Assembly (NCBI GenBank): GCA_003156795.1
Contig: PMHU01000140.1
Span: 12,146 to 26,012, forward strand
DNA from: Acidimicrobiaceae bacterium
Lineage (GTDB): Bacteria; Actinomycetota; Acidimicrobiia; Acidimicrobiales; Palsa-688
DNA length: 13,867 nt
Direction of reading: 5' to 3'
Part shown: positions 1-6,475 of the stretch, piece by piece
How the letters are laid out: each line of letters opens with the position of its first letter
How positions within the stretch are numbered: the first letter of the stretch is position 1
Translations under genes and position numbers: made by a program
Notes under the pieces: model-generated
Told to the model about the DNA's origin: nothing
The model's database searches: none
The model's input: only the letters and a program-made list of their open reading frames with translations

Positions 1-26
1 CGGGGGTTCGAATCCCCCCTCCCCGA
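1..26 (+). tRNA. 3' end of a tRNA, probably tRNA-Pro (5' part outside window)
   Basis: Only the T arm and the 3' acceptor strand are present. The T stem is GGGGG (2-6) with CCCCC (14-18) around the loop TTCGAAT, followed by acceptor strand CTCCCCG (19-25) and discriminator A26. G72 implies C at position 1. Among bacterial elongator tRNAs a C1-G72 pair with A73 is characteristic of tRNA-Pro, so Pro is inferred without seeing the anticodon. CCA is not encoded. Confidence 0.72.
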
Positions 27-98
27 CTCACCCAGGTGCTGGAGTCCGTGGCCGGGTACCAGCCGGCAACTACGCCATGTAGGATTCGCGTTCGAGCT

Positions 99-169
99 GC
101 GGGTGTAGCTCAACGGCAGAGCACCGTCCTTCCAAGTCGGCTACGCGGGTTCGATTCCCGTCACCCGCT
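99..169 (+). tRNA. tRNA-Gly, anticodon TCC
   Basis: A complete cloverleaf folds by eye. Acceptor GCGGGTG (99-105) pairs with CACCCGC (162-168) and the discriminator is T169. The D stem is GCTC (108-111) with GAGC (119-122). The anticodon loop CTTCCAA (129-135) has anticodon TCC at 131-133. The T stem is 145-149 with 157-161 around TTCGATT, with a G-U pair at its base. CCA is not encoded. The anticodon stem CCGTC/GTCGG contains one T-T mismatch (127 with 137). It lies about 70 bp after the tRNA-Pro end, so the two may be co-transcribed. Confidence 0.95.
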
Positions 170-200
170 CTAGCGGTACCCCCTCAAGGCGATCGACCCC

Positions 201-1958
201 ATGACAATGCTCCGTCCAAGTAGGTCCAAGTGGCGAATCCAGCGCCGACTACTCGGCATGGCGGCAGCCGGGTGGGTAGTAGTCGGTCTGGCTAGTGCCG
301 GGAATCTTCTCAACGGATCGGCGGGCGCCGCCGCTCTCTCCGCTCAAAGTGGGACCACCGCCCAGGTGCGTTTCACCTGGTCGTCGGTACCGACGACCGT
401 CCAGCCCCCGCCTCTCAAGTACTCCTCGGCCGCTTACGACAGCGACAACAACACCATCGTCCTATTTGGCGGCGCCGAGGCCGACGGCTCTCTGTCCGAT
501 AACACGTGGGTTTGGAACGGGTCGGAGTGGGCTGTCTACCCCGGATCAGAGATACAAGCACCGCCGGCACGCCAAATGGCCTCCTTGGCTTTCGATCCGC
601 AAATCCACCAGCTGATCCTCTTCGGAGGTCAGGGTATCGGCGGCCAGATCCTCGGGGACACGTGGGCTTGGAACGGAGCCTCGTGGTACCAGCAGACGAC
701 GGCGGCAGGCGTGACGACCCCGCCTCCCCGTGAGGCGGCGTCGCTGGCCTATGACGGATCGGGGCAGCTCGTGATGTTTGGGGGGACCGGCCAGGTCGGG
801 CTCAACGGATCCGGACCCGGATCTCTACCGACCATCCCTACGGACCTTCCGTCGACCACATCGACGGTCCCGCCCACCACGACCAGCATGCCTGCGGCCC
901 CGACGGTAACGCTCGGCGACACCTGGTTGTGGAACGGCACCGATTGGACCGAGGCCACGACCGCCGGCCCCGAAGCGCGATCAGGGGCTGCCATGGCGTA
1001 CGACTCTGCCGACCACGACACCGTCCTCTTCGGCGGCGAGATCACGCCGGCCGACTCGAGCGCGCCAAAGGTGGTCGGAGACACGTGGACCTGGAACGGA
1101 TCAGCATGGAAGCAAGCGACGTCACAGAGCAGCCCCGACGCACGCGACTGGGCCGGAATGGGCGATGATCTCGCCGCCTCCGGGGTGGTGCTGGTTGGCG
1201 GTTCCGGCGCCGACGGAGCCCTCGCCGACACCTGGTTGTGGAACGGCACCGATTGGACCAAGCCATCCACGGCCGGCGCCCCTTCGCCGCGCGCCGGCGC
1301 TGCCTCCGCGTACGGGGCCACGAACAATCAGTTCGTGATGTTTGGCGGCATCGCCACGGGAGGAAGTGTTCTCGGCGACACCGCCATCATGACGACCGCA
1401 CTCACGTCGTCCTCTGGAGTTGCCGTCACGACGGTCGCCACCACCACCGTCCCAGCTCACTCGTCACGTCCTTCGATCCGCCGAGCCAAAGCGGGCGCAT
1501 CGTCGCGGACCTTGCCGAGCTCGATCACGACCGGGTCCGCTCCCCTCGCAGTCACGGCCACGACGCTGCGTCGAGGCGAGACAGTGACTCTGGCCGGATC
1601 AGGCTTTGGCCCCGGATCGACCGTCACCATCACGTTCCATTCGAGTCCGCAAGTCGTCGGGCGGGCAACCGCCGACGGCCGCGGCTCATTTGAAGCGACC
1701 GTCTCGGTTCCCGACCGCGCCGCCGGCGGAGCCCACCACTTCGAAGCAACCGGGCGGAACCCATCTGGGCGGATGGCCGAGTTGGCCGTTGCTGTGGATG
1801 TGATCGGCGTGCCAGGGAGGTCCTCGGCGTCTACGGCCCAGACCCTTGTGATGGTGGCCATCGCCTTGCTGCTCCCGCTTGCAGCATGGCTGGGCATGGC
1901 CGGCACCGGCTGGGCCCGCTCCCGCGGCCGGCGTAACGCCAACCGAGCGTCGATCTAG
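201..1958 (+). CDS. Kelch-repeat (galactose-oxidase-like propeller) surface protein with C-terminal membrane anchor
   Basis: A 585-residue exported protein of unknown ligand. A basic N-terminus and hydrophobic segment (about residues 18-46) form a signal peptide or anchor. Residues about 75-397 hold Kelch-type blades, each with an FGG turn and a DTWxWNG motif: FGG at 89, 141, 193, 277 and 381 and VGG at 332, with the W-rich strand at 100-110, 152-162, 239-249, 293-303 and 342-352. The last blade is degenerate (GDTAIM, no WNG). Blade 3 carries a Pro/Thr-rich insert (199-236). After a Thr/Ser linker, residues about 446-535 form an IPT/filamin-like Ig module (GSGFGPGSTVTITF). A transmembrane helix (about 546-568) and an Arg-rich tail end the protein, so the propeller should face outward. 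No LPxTG-like motif is seen. The start has only a weak AAGG 11 nt upstream; ATG at 207 is a possible alternative. It is probably co-transcribed with the small membrane protein 3 bp downstream. Confidence 0.88.
   Translation: MTMLRPSRSKWRIQRRLLGMAAAGWVVVGLASAGNLLNGSAGAAALSAQSGTTAQVRFTWSSVPTTVQPPPLKYSSAAYDSDNNTIVLFGGAEADGSLSDNTWVWNGSEWAVYPGSEIQAPPARQMASLAFDPQIHQLILFGGQGIGGQILGDTWAWNGASWYQQTTAAGVTTPPPREAASLAYDGSGQLVMFGGTGQVGLNGSGPGSLPTIPTDLPSTTSTVPPTTTSMPAAPTVTLGDTWLWNGTDWTEATTAGPEARSGAAMAYDSADHDTVLFGGEITPADSSAPKVVGDTWTWNGSAWKQATSQSSPDARDWAGMGDDLAASGVVLVGGSGADGALADTWLWNGTDWTKPSTAGAPSPRAGAASAYGATNNQFVMFGGIATGGSVLGDTAIMTTALTSSSGVAVTTVATTTVPAHSSRPSIRRAKAGASSRTLPSSITTGSAPLAVTATTLRRGETVTLAGSGFGPGSTVTITFHSSPQVVGRATADGRGSFEATVSVPDRAAGGAHHFEATGRNPSGRMAELAVAVDVIGVPGRSSASTAQTLVMVAIALLLPLAAWLGMAGTGWARSRGRRNANRASI
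917..1259 (+). repeat. 34-bp perfect direct repeat between Kelch blades 3 and 5
   Basis: Positions 917-950 and 1226-1259 are identical over 34 bp and encode the same DTWLWNGTDWT strand. The other blades encode similar residues with different codons. The copies are offset by 309 bp. Both ends of the repeat pair are given as one feature. Confidence 0.9.
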
Positions 1959-1961
1959 AAA

Positions 1962-2354
1962 ATGCCGACATTCGGGCGGCGTCGCCCACAACCGCTCAGC
2001 CCCGAGTCGCAGGCTCCAGCCGACGACATGGCGCAGCATTCGGTGCGGCCGCAGGGGCCTGCGGCCAGTCCCGAAGCCGTCATACCGGCAACCAAGACCG
2101 CCACGGCGTGGTTCAGCCTGGCGGCGGTGATGATCCTGATCGTGGCCATCCTCTGCTTCATCTTGCAAAACCTGCAGTCGGTGAAGGTCAGCTTCCTGAG
2201 CCTGAACTGGAGAATCCCCCTCGGCATAGACCTCCTCTTCGCCGCCATCGTGGGCGGGCTCGTCGTGTTCGCGATGGGCTCGATGCGAATCCTTCAGCTC
2301 CGCCGCCTCGCTCGACGCCACGCCCGAAAGCCCCACACGGAGTCAGACCGCTAA
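1962..2354 (+). CDS. LapA/DUF1049-like small membrane protein
   Basis: A 130-residue protein. A hydrophilic, Pro/Gln-rich N-terminal tail (1-46) precedes two membrane helices (about 49-68 and 86-106) and a basic C-terminus (RRLARRHARK). Between the helices lies the segment QNLQSVKVSFLSLNWRIPLG, which matches the pattern of the LapA/DUF1049 family (lipopolysaccharide assembly protein A domain): Q-N, then V-x-V-S-F, then a P-L turn leading into helix 2. In Gram-negatives LapA acts in LPS assembly; actinobacterial members have no settled role, so none is assigned here. The start lies 3 bp after the Kelch gene's stop, without a clear ribosome binding site of its own, suggesting translational coupling. 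ATG at 2028 is a possible shorter start. Confidence 0.78.
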   Translation: MPTFGRRRPQPLSPESQAPADDMAQHSVRPQGPAASPEAVIPATKTATAWFSLAAVMILIVAILCFILQNLQSVKVSFLSLNWRIPLGIDLLFAAIVGGLVVFAMGSMRILQLRRLARRHARKPHTESDR

Positions 2355-2379
2355 CGGCTCGCCACGAGGCGACTCGGCT

Positions 2380-2394
2380 ACGTGAAGCTCACGT
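2380..2394. terminator. Hairpin between convergent genes (possible terminator)
   Basis: ACGTGA (2380-2385), loop AGC, TCACGT (2389-2394): a perfect 6-bp stem with a 3-nt loop in the 162-bp gap between the converging LapA-like and TetR genes. There is no T-tract, so the terminator role is inferred from position only. Confidence 0.35.
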
Positions 2395-2516
2395 CGGCGA
2401 TCGAACAGGCAGGCCGCGTCTTCATCGCCCAGAGCCAACAATCCGAACCCGAGCGCTGTCACAGGCTCTCTCACCGAGATGGACACCTCGACCGGGGCGG
2501 TGATCACGACTCTTTC

Positions 2517-3176
2517 TTAGAGCTCGCTCCCTCCGTCTGATACGACGATGGCAGGGAGAATGAACGTTCGGATATAACGCCGCTGATCGAACTCAGATGA
2601 GAGGTCCGGCGTCGGCAAGACGAGGAAGCTCAGGACGACGCGGACCAGGTGATCGGCGACTTCGTCGATGCTGAGTTCGGAACGGATGCGCTTTCGGGCG
2701 CCGGAATCGAGCGTCCCGAGCAAGATCCGCCCGAAATGATGCGCTCGCATGAAGAGCGCATCAGAGCTGCCAGCGATCCGACCCGTGATGGCAGCGGCAT
2801 CCGGTCCGAACAGGATCGAGAGCTTTCTGTTGTCCCTGACGGTTCGCACCGAGATGATTATTCCTTCAGTGATCACGTCTTCGGCTCGCTCAAAGCTCGA
2901 AAGTCGGGCTATCAACTGACCGGTGATCCGGTCGACTTCCCTCATCAATACTGCCAGCACCAGCTCGTTGCGGCCGGCGAACGAGCGGTAGAGGGTCGCC
3001 CGGCTTATGCCCGCCGCCTTGGCGATGTCGTCGACGGTGCTTCGCGTCACCCCGTCGCGCTCGAAGCGATCCTCGGCCGCATTGAGGATGCGTTCGCGCA
3101 GCTCAGCGGGAGTGGCCCGCCGGTTGCGGGCCCGAGGGCTCAAGCCGCGCCCCTCAGGTCGCAGGACGCTCACCAT
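2517..3176 (-). CDS. TetR/AcrR family transcriptional regulator
   Basis: A 219-residue repressor of typical family length. Residues about 24-70 form the TetR DNA-binding domain (RERILNAAEDRF, then DDIAKAAGISRATLYRSFAGRNEL), with the recognition helix around SRATLYRSF (58-66). The remainder (about 75-219) is a helical ligand-binding and dimerisation domain without a recognisable ligand signature. The N-terminus has a basic extension (RARNRR). The start at 3176 is supported by AGGA seven nt upstream (plus-strand positions 3184-3187). The gene is divergent from the P450 gene across a 188-bp region with a matched pair of inverted repeats. One repeat covers this gene's ribosome binding site. The inferred role is repression of the P450-methyltransferase genes and of itself. 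Confidence 0.93.
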   Translation of the reverse strand: MVSVLRPEGRGLSPRARNRRATPAELRERILNAAEDRFERDGVTRSTVDDIAKAAGISRATLYRSFAGRNELVLAVLMREVDRITGQLIARLSSFERAEDVITEGIIISVRTVRDNRKLSILFGPDAAAITGRIAGSSDALFMRAHHFGRILLGTLDSGARKRIRSELSIDEVADHLVRVVLSFLVLPTPDLSSEFDQRRYIRTFILPAIVVSDGGSEL

Positions 3177-3177
3177 G

Positions 3178-3201
3178 GAGACATCCTAGAGCATACGTCT
3201 C
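3178..3201. promoter_or_regulatory. Candidate TetR operator, copy 1 (tetR side)
   Basis: GAGAC (3178-3182), 14-nt spacer, GTCTC (3197-3201). It starts 2 bp from the TetR start codon and contains that gene's AGGA ribosome binding site in its spacer. Copy 2 has the same arms and the same spacing, with 16 of 24 positions identical overall. The operator role is inferred. Confidence 0.6.
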
Positions 3202-3287
3202 ATAGGGGTATTTCAGTTCCGACCGTGTGGCTACTTTGGTTTCGTCATTTGAGCGGAGATTCCCCCGCAACCAATGGCGGTGATGAC

Positions 3288-3317
3288 TTGTGCCCGATGG
3301 GCCTCCGGTGGTCTAAT
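3288..3317 (+). promoter_or_regulatory. Candidate sigma-70-type promoter for the P450 gene
   Basis: TTGTGC (3288-3293) and TCTAAT (3312-3317) are separated by 18 bp. This would place transcription start near 3324, inside candidate operator copy 2. It is a by-eye match to the -35/-10 consensus. Confidence 0.4.
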
Positions 3318-3319
3318 CA

Positions 3320-3343
3320 GAGACATAGGAGTCAGTTCGTCTC
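3320..3343. promoter_or_regulatory. Candidate TetR operator, copy 2 (P450 side)
   Basis: GAGAC (3320-3324), 14-nt spacer, GTCTC (3339-3343); the arms extend to 6 bp (AGAGAC/GTCTCT, 3319-3344). It lies directly downstream of the candidate -10 box and ends 11 bp before the AAGGAG ribosome binding site (3354-3359), a position suited to blocking transcription. It shares arms and spacer length with copy 1. Confidence 0.6.
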
Positions 3344-3364
3344 TAACAGGTATAAGGAGTCTTC

Positions 3365-4645
3365 GTGGCCGCGAACACCATTGTCGGTTTCGATCCGTTC
3401 GACCCGGAGCAAATCGCCGACCCCTACCCGGCCTACCGCTGGATGCGCGACCAAGCGCCGGTGTACTACGACGATGCGAACGACCTTTGGCTGGTGACCC
3501 GCTACGACGACTGCGTGAAGGTCGTGCGGGACCCGTCCACGTTCTCGTCGAAGCTCGGAATGCGCAGACTCATGACCGGCCTCGACCTTGGTCGTCGCAC
3601 GTCACAGCAATTCGCCGATACCGTCGAGCCGCTTCAGTACCTGACCGACCTGCGGATGCTGATCGCGATGGACCCGCCTGACCACGTGCGGCTCCGGCGA
3701 CTGGTCAATCGGGCCTTCACTCCGAAGCACATCGGGTTGAGCGAGGACTGGATCCGATCCTTGTGCGAGGAGCACTTCGAGCACCTGCTGGCGGTCGACG
3801 CCGACGGTCGGGCCGACTGGGTGGGCGACTTCACGTGGCCGTTCCCCGTCATGGTGATCGCCGAGCTTCTCGGTATCCCGACGTCTCTGAAACGAGACTT
3901 CAAACGCTGGTCTGACGACCTGATCGGGCTCTTCGGCGGGAAGGGGGCCGATGCCGAACTCGCGGTCACCAGCTTCATGGAGCTGCTCGCCTTCTTCGAC
4001 GAAGCCATCGCCCGTCGCCGCGCCGAGCCGGCTGACGATCTGATCAGCATGTTGATCCACAACGCCGAGGAGGAAGACGAACCGCTCAGTTCTGACGAGA
4101 TGGTCCTCTTCTGCGTGCTCCTGCTCGTCGCCGGCAACGAGACCACCACGAACTTGCTGTCCAACGGAATGAAGGTGCTCGCCTCCACGCCCGGCGTCCT
4201 CGAGCGGCTCAGACGTCAACCCACCGCGATCCCCGCCGCCGTCGAGGAGATCCTCCGCTACGACGCGCCGGTTCAGGCCCTACCGAGAGGCACGAAGCAG
4301 CCCATAGAGCTTCACGGCACCAGCATCCCGGTCGCCAGCACGGTGCTCGTCTTCTTCGGTGCCGCCAACCGGGACGAACGCCAATTCCGCGATCCTGATC
4401 GATTCGACGTCGATCGCGGCGCGACCGATCACATCGCCTTCGGCAATGGCATCCACCTATGCCTCGGGGCCCCTCTGGCCCGCCTTGAAGGTCGAATCGC
4501 ACTCGAGACGTTGTGTCGCCACGTAACGGAGGTCGAACTAACGGCAGCACCCGTGCCCACCGAGGGACCGCTGCTGCGCGGAGCCCGATCGATGCCCATA
4601 ACTCTGCGCACGACTCAAGGCGAGCGACTGACCAATCACGATTGA
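3365..4645 (+). CDS. Cytochrome P450
   Basis: A 426-residue soluble bacterial-type P450 (heme-thiolate monooxygenase) of normal length for the class. All landmarks are present. The C-helix region is MDPPDHVRLRRLVNRAF (102-118). The I-helix oxygen-activation motif is AGNETT (256-261), with Glu and Thr in place. The K-helix ExxR is E295-R298. The heme loop FGNGIHLCLG (359-368) has the thiolate ligand Cys366. No fused reductase or ferredoxin is present and none is encoded in the window, so electrons must come from elsewhere. Substrate cannot be read from sequence. The start is GTG at 3365 with AAGGAG 5 nt upstream. The gene is divergent from the TetR gene and followed 46 bp later by a methyltransferase in the same direction, which suggests a regulated oxidation/methylation unit. 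Confidence 0.96.
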   Translation: MAANTIVGFDPFDPEQIADPYPAYRWMRDQAPVYYDDANDLWLVTRYDDCVKVVRDPSTFSSKLGMRRLMTGLDLGRRTSQQFADTVEPLQYLTDLRMLIAMDPPDHVRLRRLVNRAFTPKHIGLSEDWIRSLCEEHFEHLLAVDADGRADWVGDFTWPFPVMVIAELLGIPTSLKRDFKRWSDDLIGLFGGKGADAELAVTSFMELLAFFDEAIARRRAEPADDLISMLIHNAEEEDEPLSSDEMVLFCVLLLVAGNETTTNLLSNGMKVLASTPGVLERLRRQPTAIPAAVEEILRYDAPVQALPRGTKQPIELHGTSIPVASTVLVFFGAANRDERQFRDPDRFDVDRGATDHIAFGNGIHLCLGAPLARLEGRIALETLCRHVTEVELTAAPVPTEGPLLRGARSMPITLRTTQGERLTNHD

Positions 4646-4691
4646 TCAGTCATGAGGCGACGTGGCGGGCGCCAAGCGATAGGGTGACGCG

Positions 4692-5624
4692 GTGGTACAA
4701 GCTGCGGTGACTTCGGCGCGAAGACGGGCACGCATCGCGACAGCCGTGGCCCGAGCGGCGGTAGCAGATCGACGCGGGTCCCCACCCGCCGAAGCATTCT
4801 CGGGTGTGGACGAGAGTACGTGGGGGTGGCTGCACCTGCACGGAATGGCCAGGTTGCGGCCGGTCGCGAATCTCCTCCCAAAGCTAGCCCCGGAGGACAT
4901 CCAGAAGCGCACAACCGGTAGCAGCGGTCGAACGACCCTCCGCGAAGGGTTCGGCTTCTACGTTCTGGTGAGAGAGCAAGCTGCACTGCACCTGGGCGGA
5001 ATCGACCGTTGCACGGTGCTGGACTTCGGATGCGGTTGGGGTCGGATCCTACGATTCTTCGTGAAGGACGTACCGCAGGGACGCCTCTACGGGAGCGACA
5101 TCGTCCCGGAGCTCGTTTCCATGACACGTTCGACGAACCCCTGGGCCAAGGTGTCGGCGAACAGTCAGCTGCCACCGCTCGACTTCCCCGACAAGAGCTT
5201 GGACCTCATCTATCTCTACTCTGTGTTCTCCCATCTCTCCGAGGAAGCGCATGACGCGTGGATCGACGAGTTCGCTCGCGTGCTCCGGCCCGGCGGCCTC
5301 CTCATCGCCACCACATGGCAACGCGAGTTCATCGAATGGTGTGCGGCGGCGCGAGAGGGCCGTCCCTCTCCGGTACAGCATCCGTCGGCGTTACGGGCGT
5401 TTCCCGATACAGAAAAATCGCTCGCCGCTTACGACGCCGGCCAGTTCTGCCATACGGCGACGGGCGCCAGCGGTGCCACCTTGACGGCCGACTTCTACGG
5501 TGAAACATGCATCCCGCGCGAGTACGCGGAGCGGCGTTGGTCGGGCCGCTTCGACGTCATCGATTTCATCGATGACCGGGCTCGTTGCCCTCAAAACGTA
5601 CTGGTGGGTCGCCGCTGCGGCTAG
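4692..5624 (+). CDS. Class I SAM-dependent methyltransferase
   Basis: A 310-residue protein with the Rossmann-fold methyltransferase signature. Motif I is VLDFGCGWG (109-117). An acidic residue at the end of strand 2 (GSD, D136) should bind the SAM ribose. DFPDKSLDLIYLYSVFSHL (164-182) matches motif II/post II, and VLRPGGLLI (197-205) matches motif III. The N-terminal ~100 residues are a basic, helical extension without a recognised domain and may contact the substrate. The class covers small-molecule and other targets; the substrate is unknown. The start is GTG at 4692 preceded by AGGGTGA. It sits 46 bp after the P450 gene on the same strand with no obvious terminator between, so co-transcription is likely. 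Confidence 0.9.
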   Translation: MVQAAVTSARRRARIATAVARAAVADRRGSPPAEAFSGVDESTWGWLHLHGMARLRPVANLLPKLAPEDIQKRTTGSSGRTTLREGFGFYVLVREQAALHLGGIDRCTVLDFGCGWGRILRFFVKDVPQGRLYGSDIVPELVSMTRSTNPWAKVSANSQLPPLDFPDKSLDLIYLYSVFSHLSEEAHDAWIDEFARVLRPGGLLIATTWQREFIEWCAAAREGRPSPVQHPSALRAFPDTEKSLAAYDAGQFCHTATGASGATLTADFYGETCIPREYAERRWSGRFDVIDFIDDRARCPQNVLVGRRCG

Positions 5625-5807
5625 CGCTGGCTCGACCGGCGTTTGACCCTGATTCAAGCGGCTTCTGCCATGTTGTACTCAGAGCGTGATTGACGGTCTT
5701 GGCGGCCTACTTGGCTCTCAGCCCACGAGACAACGCGTGTCCCGAAACGGAATGACGACTTCAGCGGGGCCGTCACCGACGACGCAACGGGGGCTTGCTA
5801 CGATCAG

Positions 5808-5828
5808 CCGGTCACCGTGGGTGACCGG
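5808..5828. promoter_or_regulatory. Perfect 9-bp inverted repeat just upstream of the lipoprotein RBS
   Basis: CCGGTCACC (5808-5816), loop GTG, GGTGACCGG (5820-5828). It ends 3 bp before the AAGGAG ribosome binding site (5832-5837) of the lipoprotein gene. In DNA it is a strong dyad operator candidate; in RNA it is a stable hairpin that could affect translation or terminate readthrough from the methyltransferase gene. No T-tract follows, which argues against a classical terminator. A weak -10-like TACGAT lies at 5799-5804. Confidence 0.5.
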
Positions 5829-5848
5829 ATCAAGGAGAAGGGCCCGAC

Positions 5849-6418
5849 ATGGGACGGAATAGCATGGTGACGACCACCGGCCGCCGCAGTCGGTTCGCGG
5901 CGTTGCTGGTCGTGACCCTCGGACTTGGTGTCGCCGCCTGCGGGGGTGGCGGGTCGAAGACCGCGACCGCTCCAACGACCGCTCCCCCAGCGGCCACCAG
6001 TGCTCCGTCGGGGTCTAATACCACGGCAACCACAACGGGTTCGGGGACCAACCCGGGTTCGTCTTTCTGCCGGGACGCTCAGGTCGTCAAGGCGAAAACT
6101 GCCCAGCAGACACAAAATGAGTTCACCGACACCCCGGCGCAGTTGCAAGCGTTGTTCAAGCAGACGATGTCTGAGCTACCGGGGTTCGTCAAGGCCGCGC
6201 CGTCGCAAATAAAGAGCGCGGTCAACATGGTGGCGTCGCTCGACACGCAGTTTTACAATCTCCTACAGGCCGACGGCTTTAGCTTCACCAAGTTGGCCGC
6301 CAATCCAGCCGCCAAGGCTCTGCTCCAATCTCCTTCGTTGCAGCAGGCCAACGTCACCATCGCAAACTATCTGAGCAAGGTCTGCGGCATCAGCAGTTCC
6401 ACTCCCCCGTCTACCTGA
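5849..6418 (+). CDS. Small secreted lipoprotein of unknown function
   Basis: A 189-residue protein with a type II signal peptide: basic start (TTGRRSR), hydrophobic core (16-30) and lipobox VAAC with Cys31 as the predicted lipidation site. A Gly/Thr/Ala/Pro-rich linker (32-70) follows. The mature domain (about 71-189) is helical and has only two further cysteines (near residues 74 and 180), which could form a disulfide. I do not recognise the domain. The start is ATG at 5849 with AAGGAG 11 nt upstream; ATG at 5864 would still leave an intact signal peptide. It stands alone on its strand, preceded by a strong dyad and converging on the hydrolase-ACT gene. A surface-exposed role is inferred only from the lipobox. 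Confidence 0.82.
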   Translation: MGRNSMVTTTGRRSRFAALLVVTLGLGVAACGGGGSKTATAPTTAPPAATSAPSGSNTTATTTGSGTNPGSSFCRDAQVVKAKTAQQTQNEFTDTPAQLQALFKQTMSELPGFVKAAPSQIKSAVNMVASLDTQFYNLLQADGFSFTKLAANPAAKALLQSPSLQQANVTIANYLSKVCGISSSTPPST

Positions 6419-6426
6419 AGCAGCCT

Positions 6427-6465
6427 CCGCCGCACGGCGGGCCGGGGGCTCCCCCGCCGCGGCCC
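6427..6465. terminator. GC-rich hairpin cluster between convergent genes
   Basis: In the 57-bp gap between the lipoprotein and hydrolase-ACT stops lie CCGCCG/CGGCGG (6427-6432, 6435-6440) and GGGGG/CCCCC (6444-6448, 6451-6455), the latter nested in GGGCC/GGCCC (6439-6443, 6461-6465). A third stem, GCTCTC/GAGAGC (6479-6493), falls in the last codons of the - strand gene. Together they resemble a bidirectional terminator without T-tracts. Confidence 0.5.
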
Positions 6466-6475
6466 TAGGGGCGGC

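Noticed and set aside
99..169. tRNA-Gly as an integration (att) site for a mobile element
   Set aside because: The only echo of the tRNA 3' end I found is a 10-nt match, TTCCCGTCAC, at 8332-8341. That is too short and not at a boundary, and no integrase is present.
749..1327. 192-residue open frame on the - strand
   Set aside because: It is a mirror of the Kelch blades with repeated low-complexity residues and no recognisable domain.
2649..3497. 282-residue open frame on the + strand
   Set aside because: It runs antisense through the TetR gene, across both candidate operators and into the P450 gene. The TetR and P450 readings have clear motifs; this one has none.
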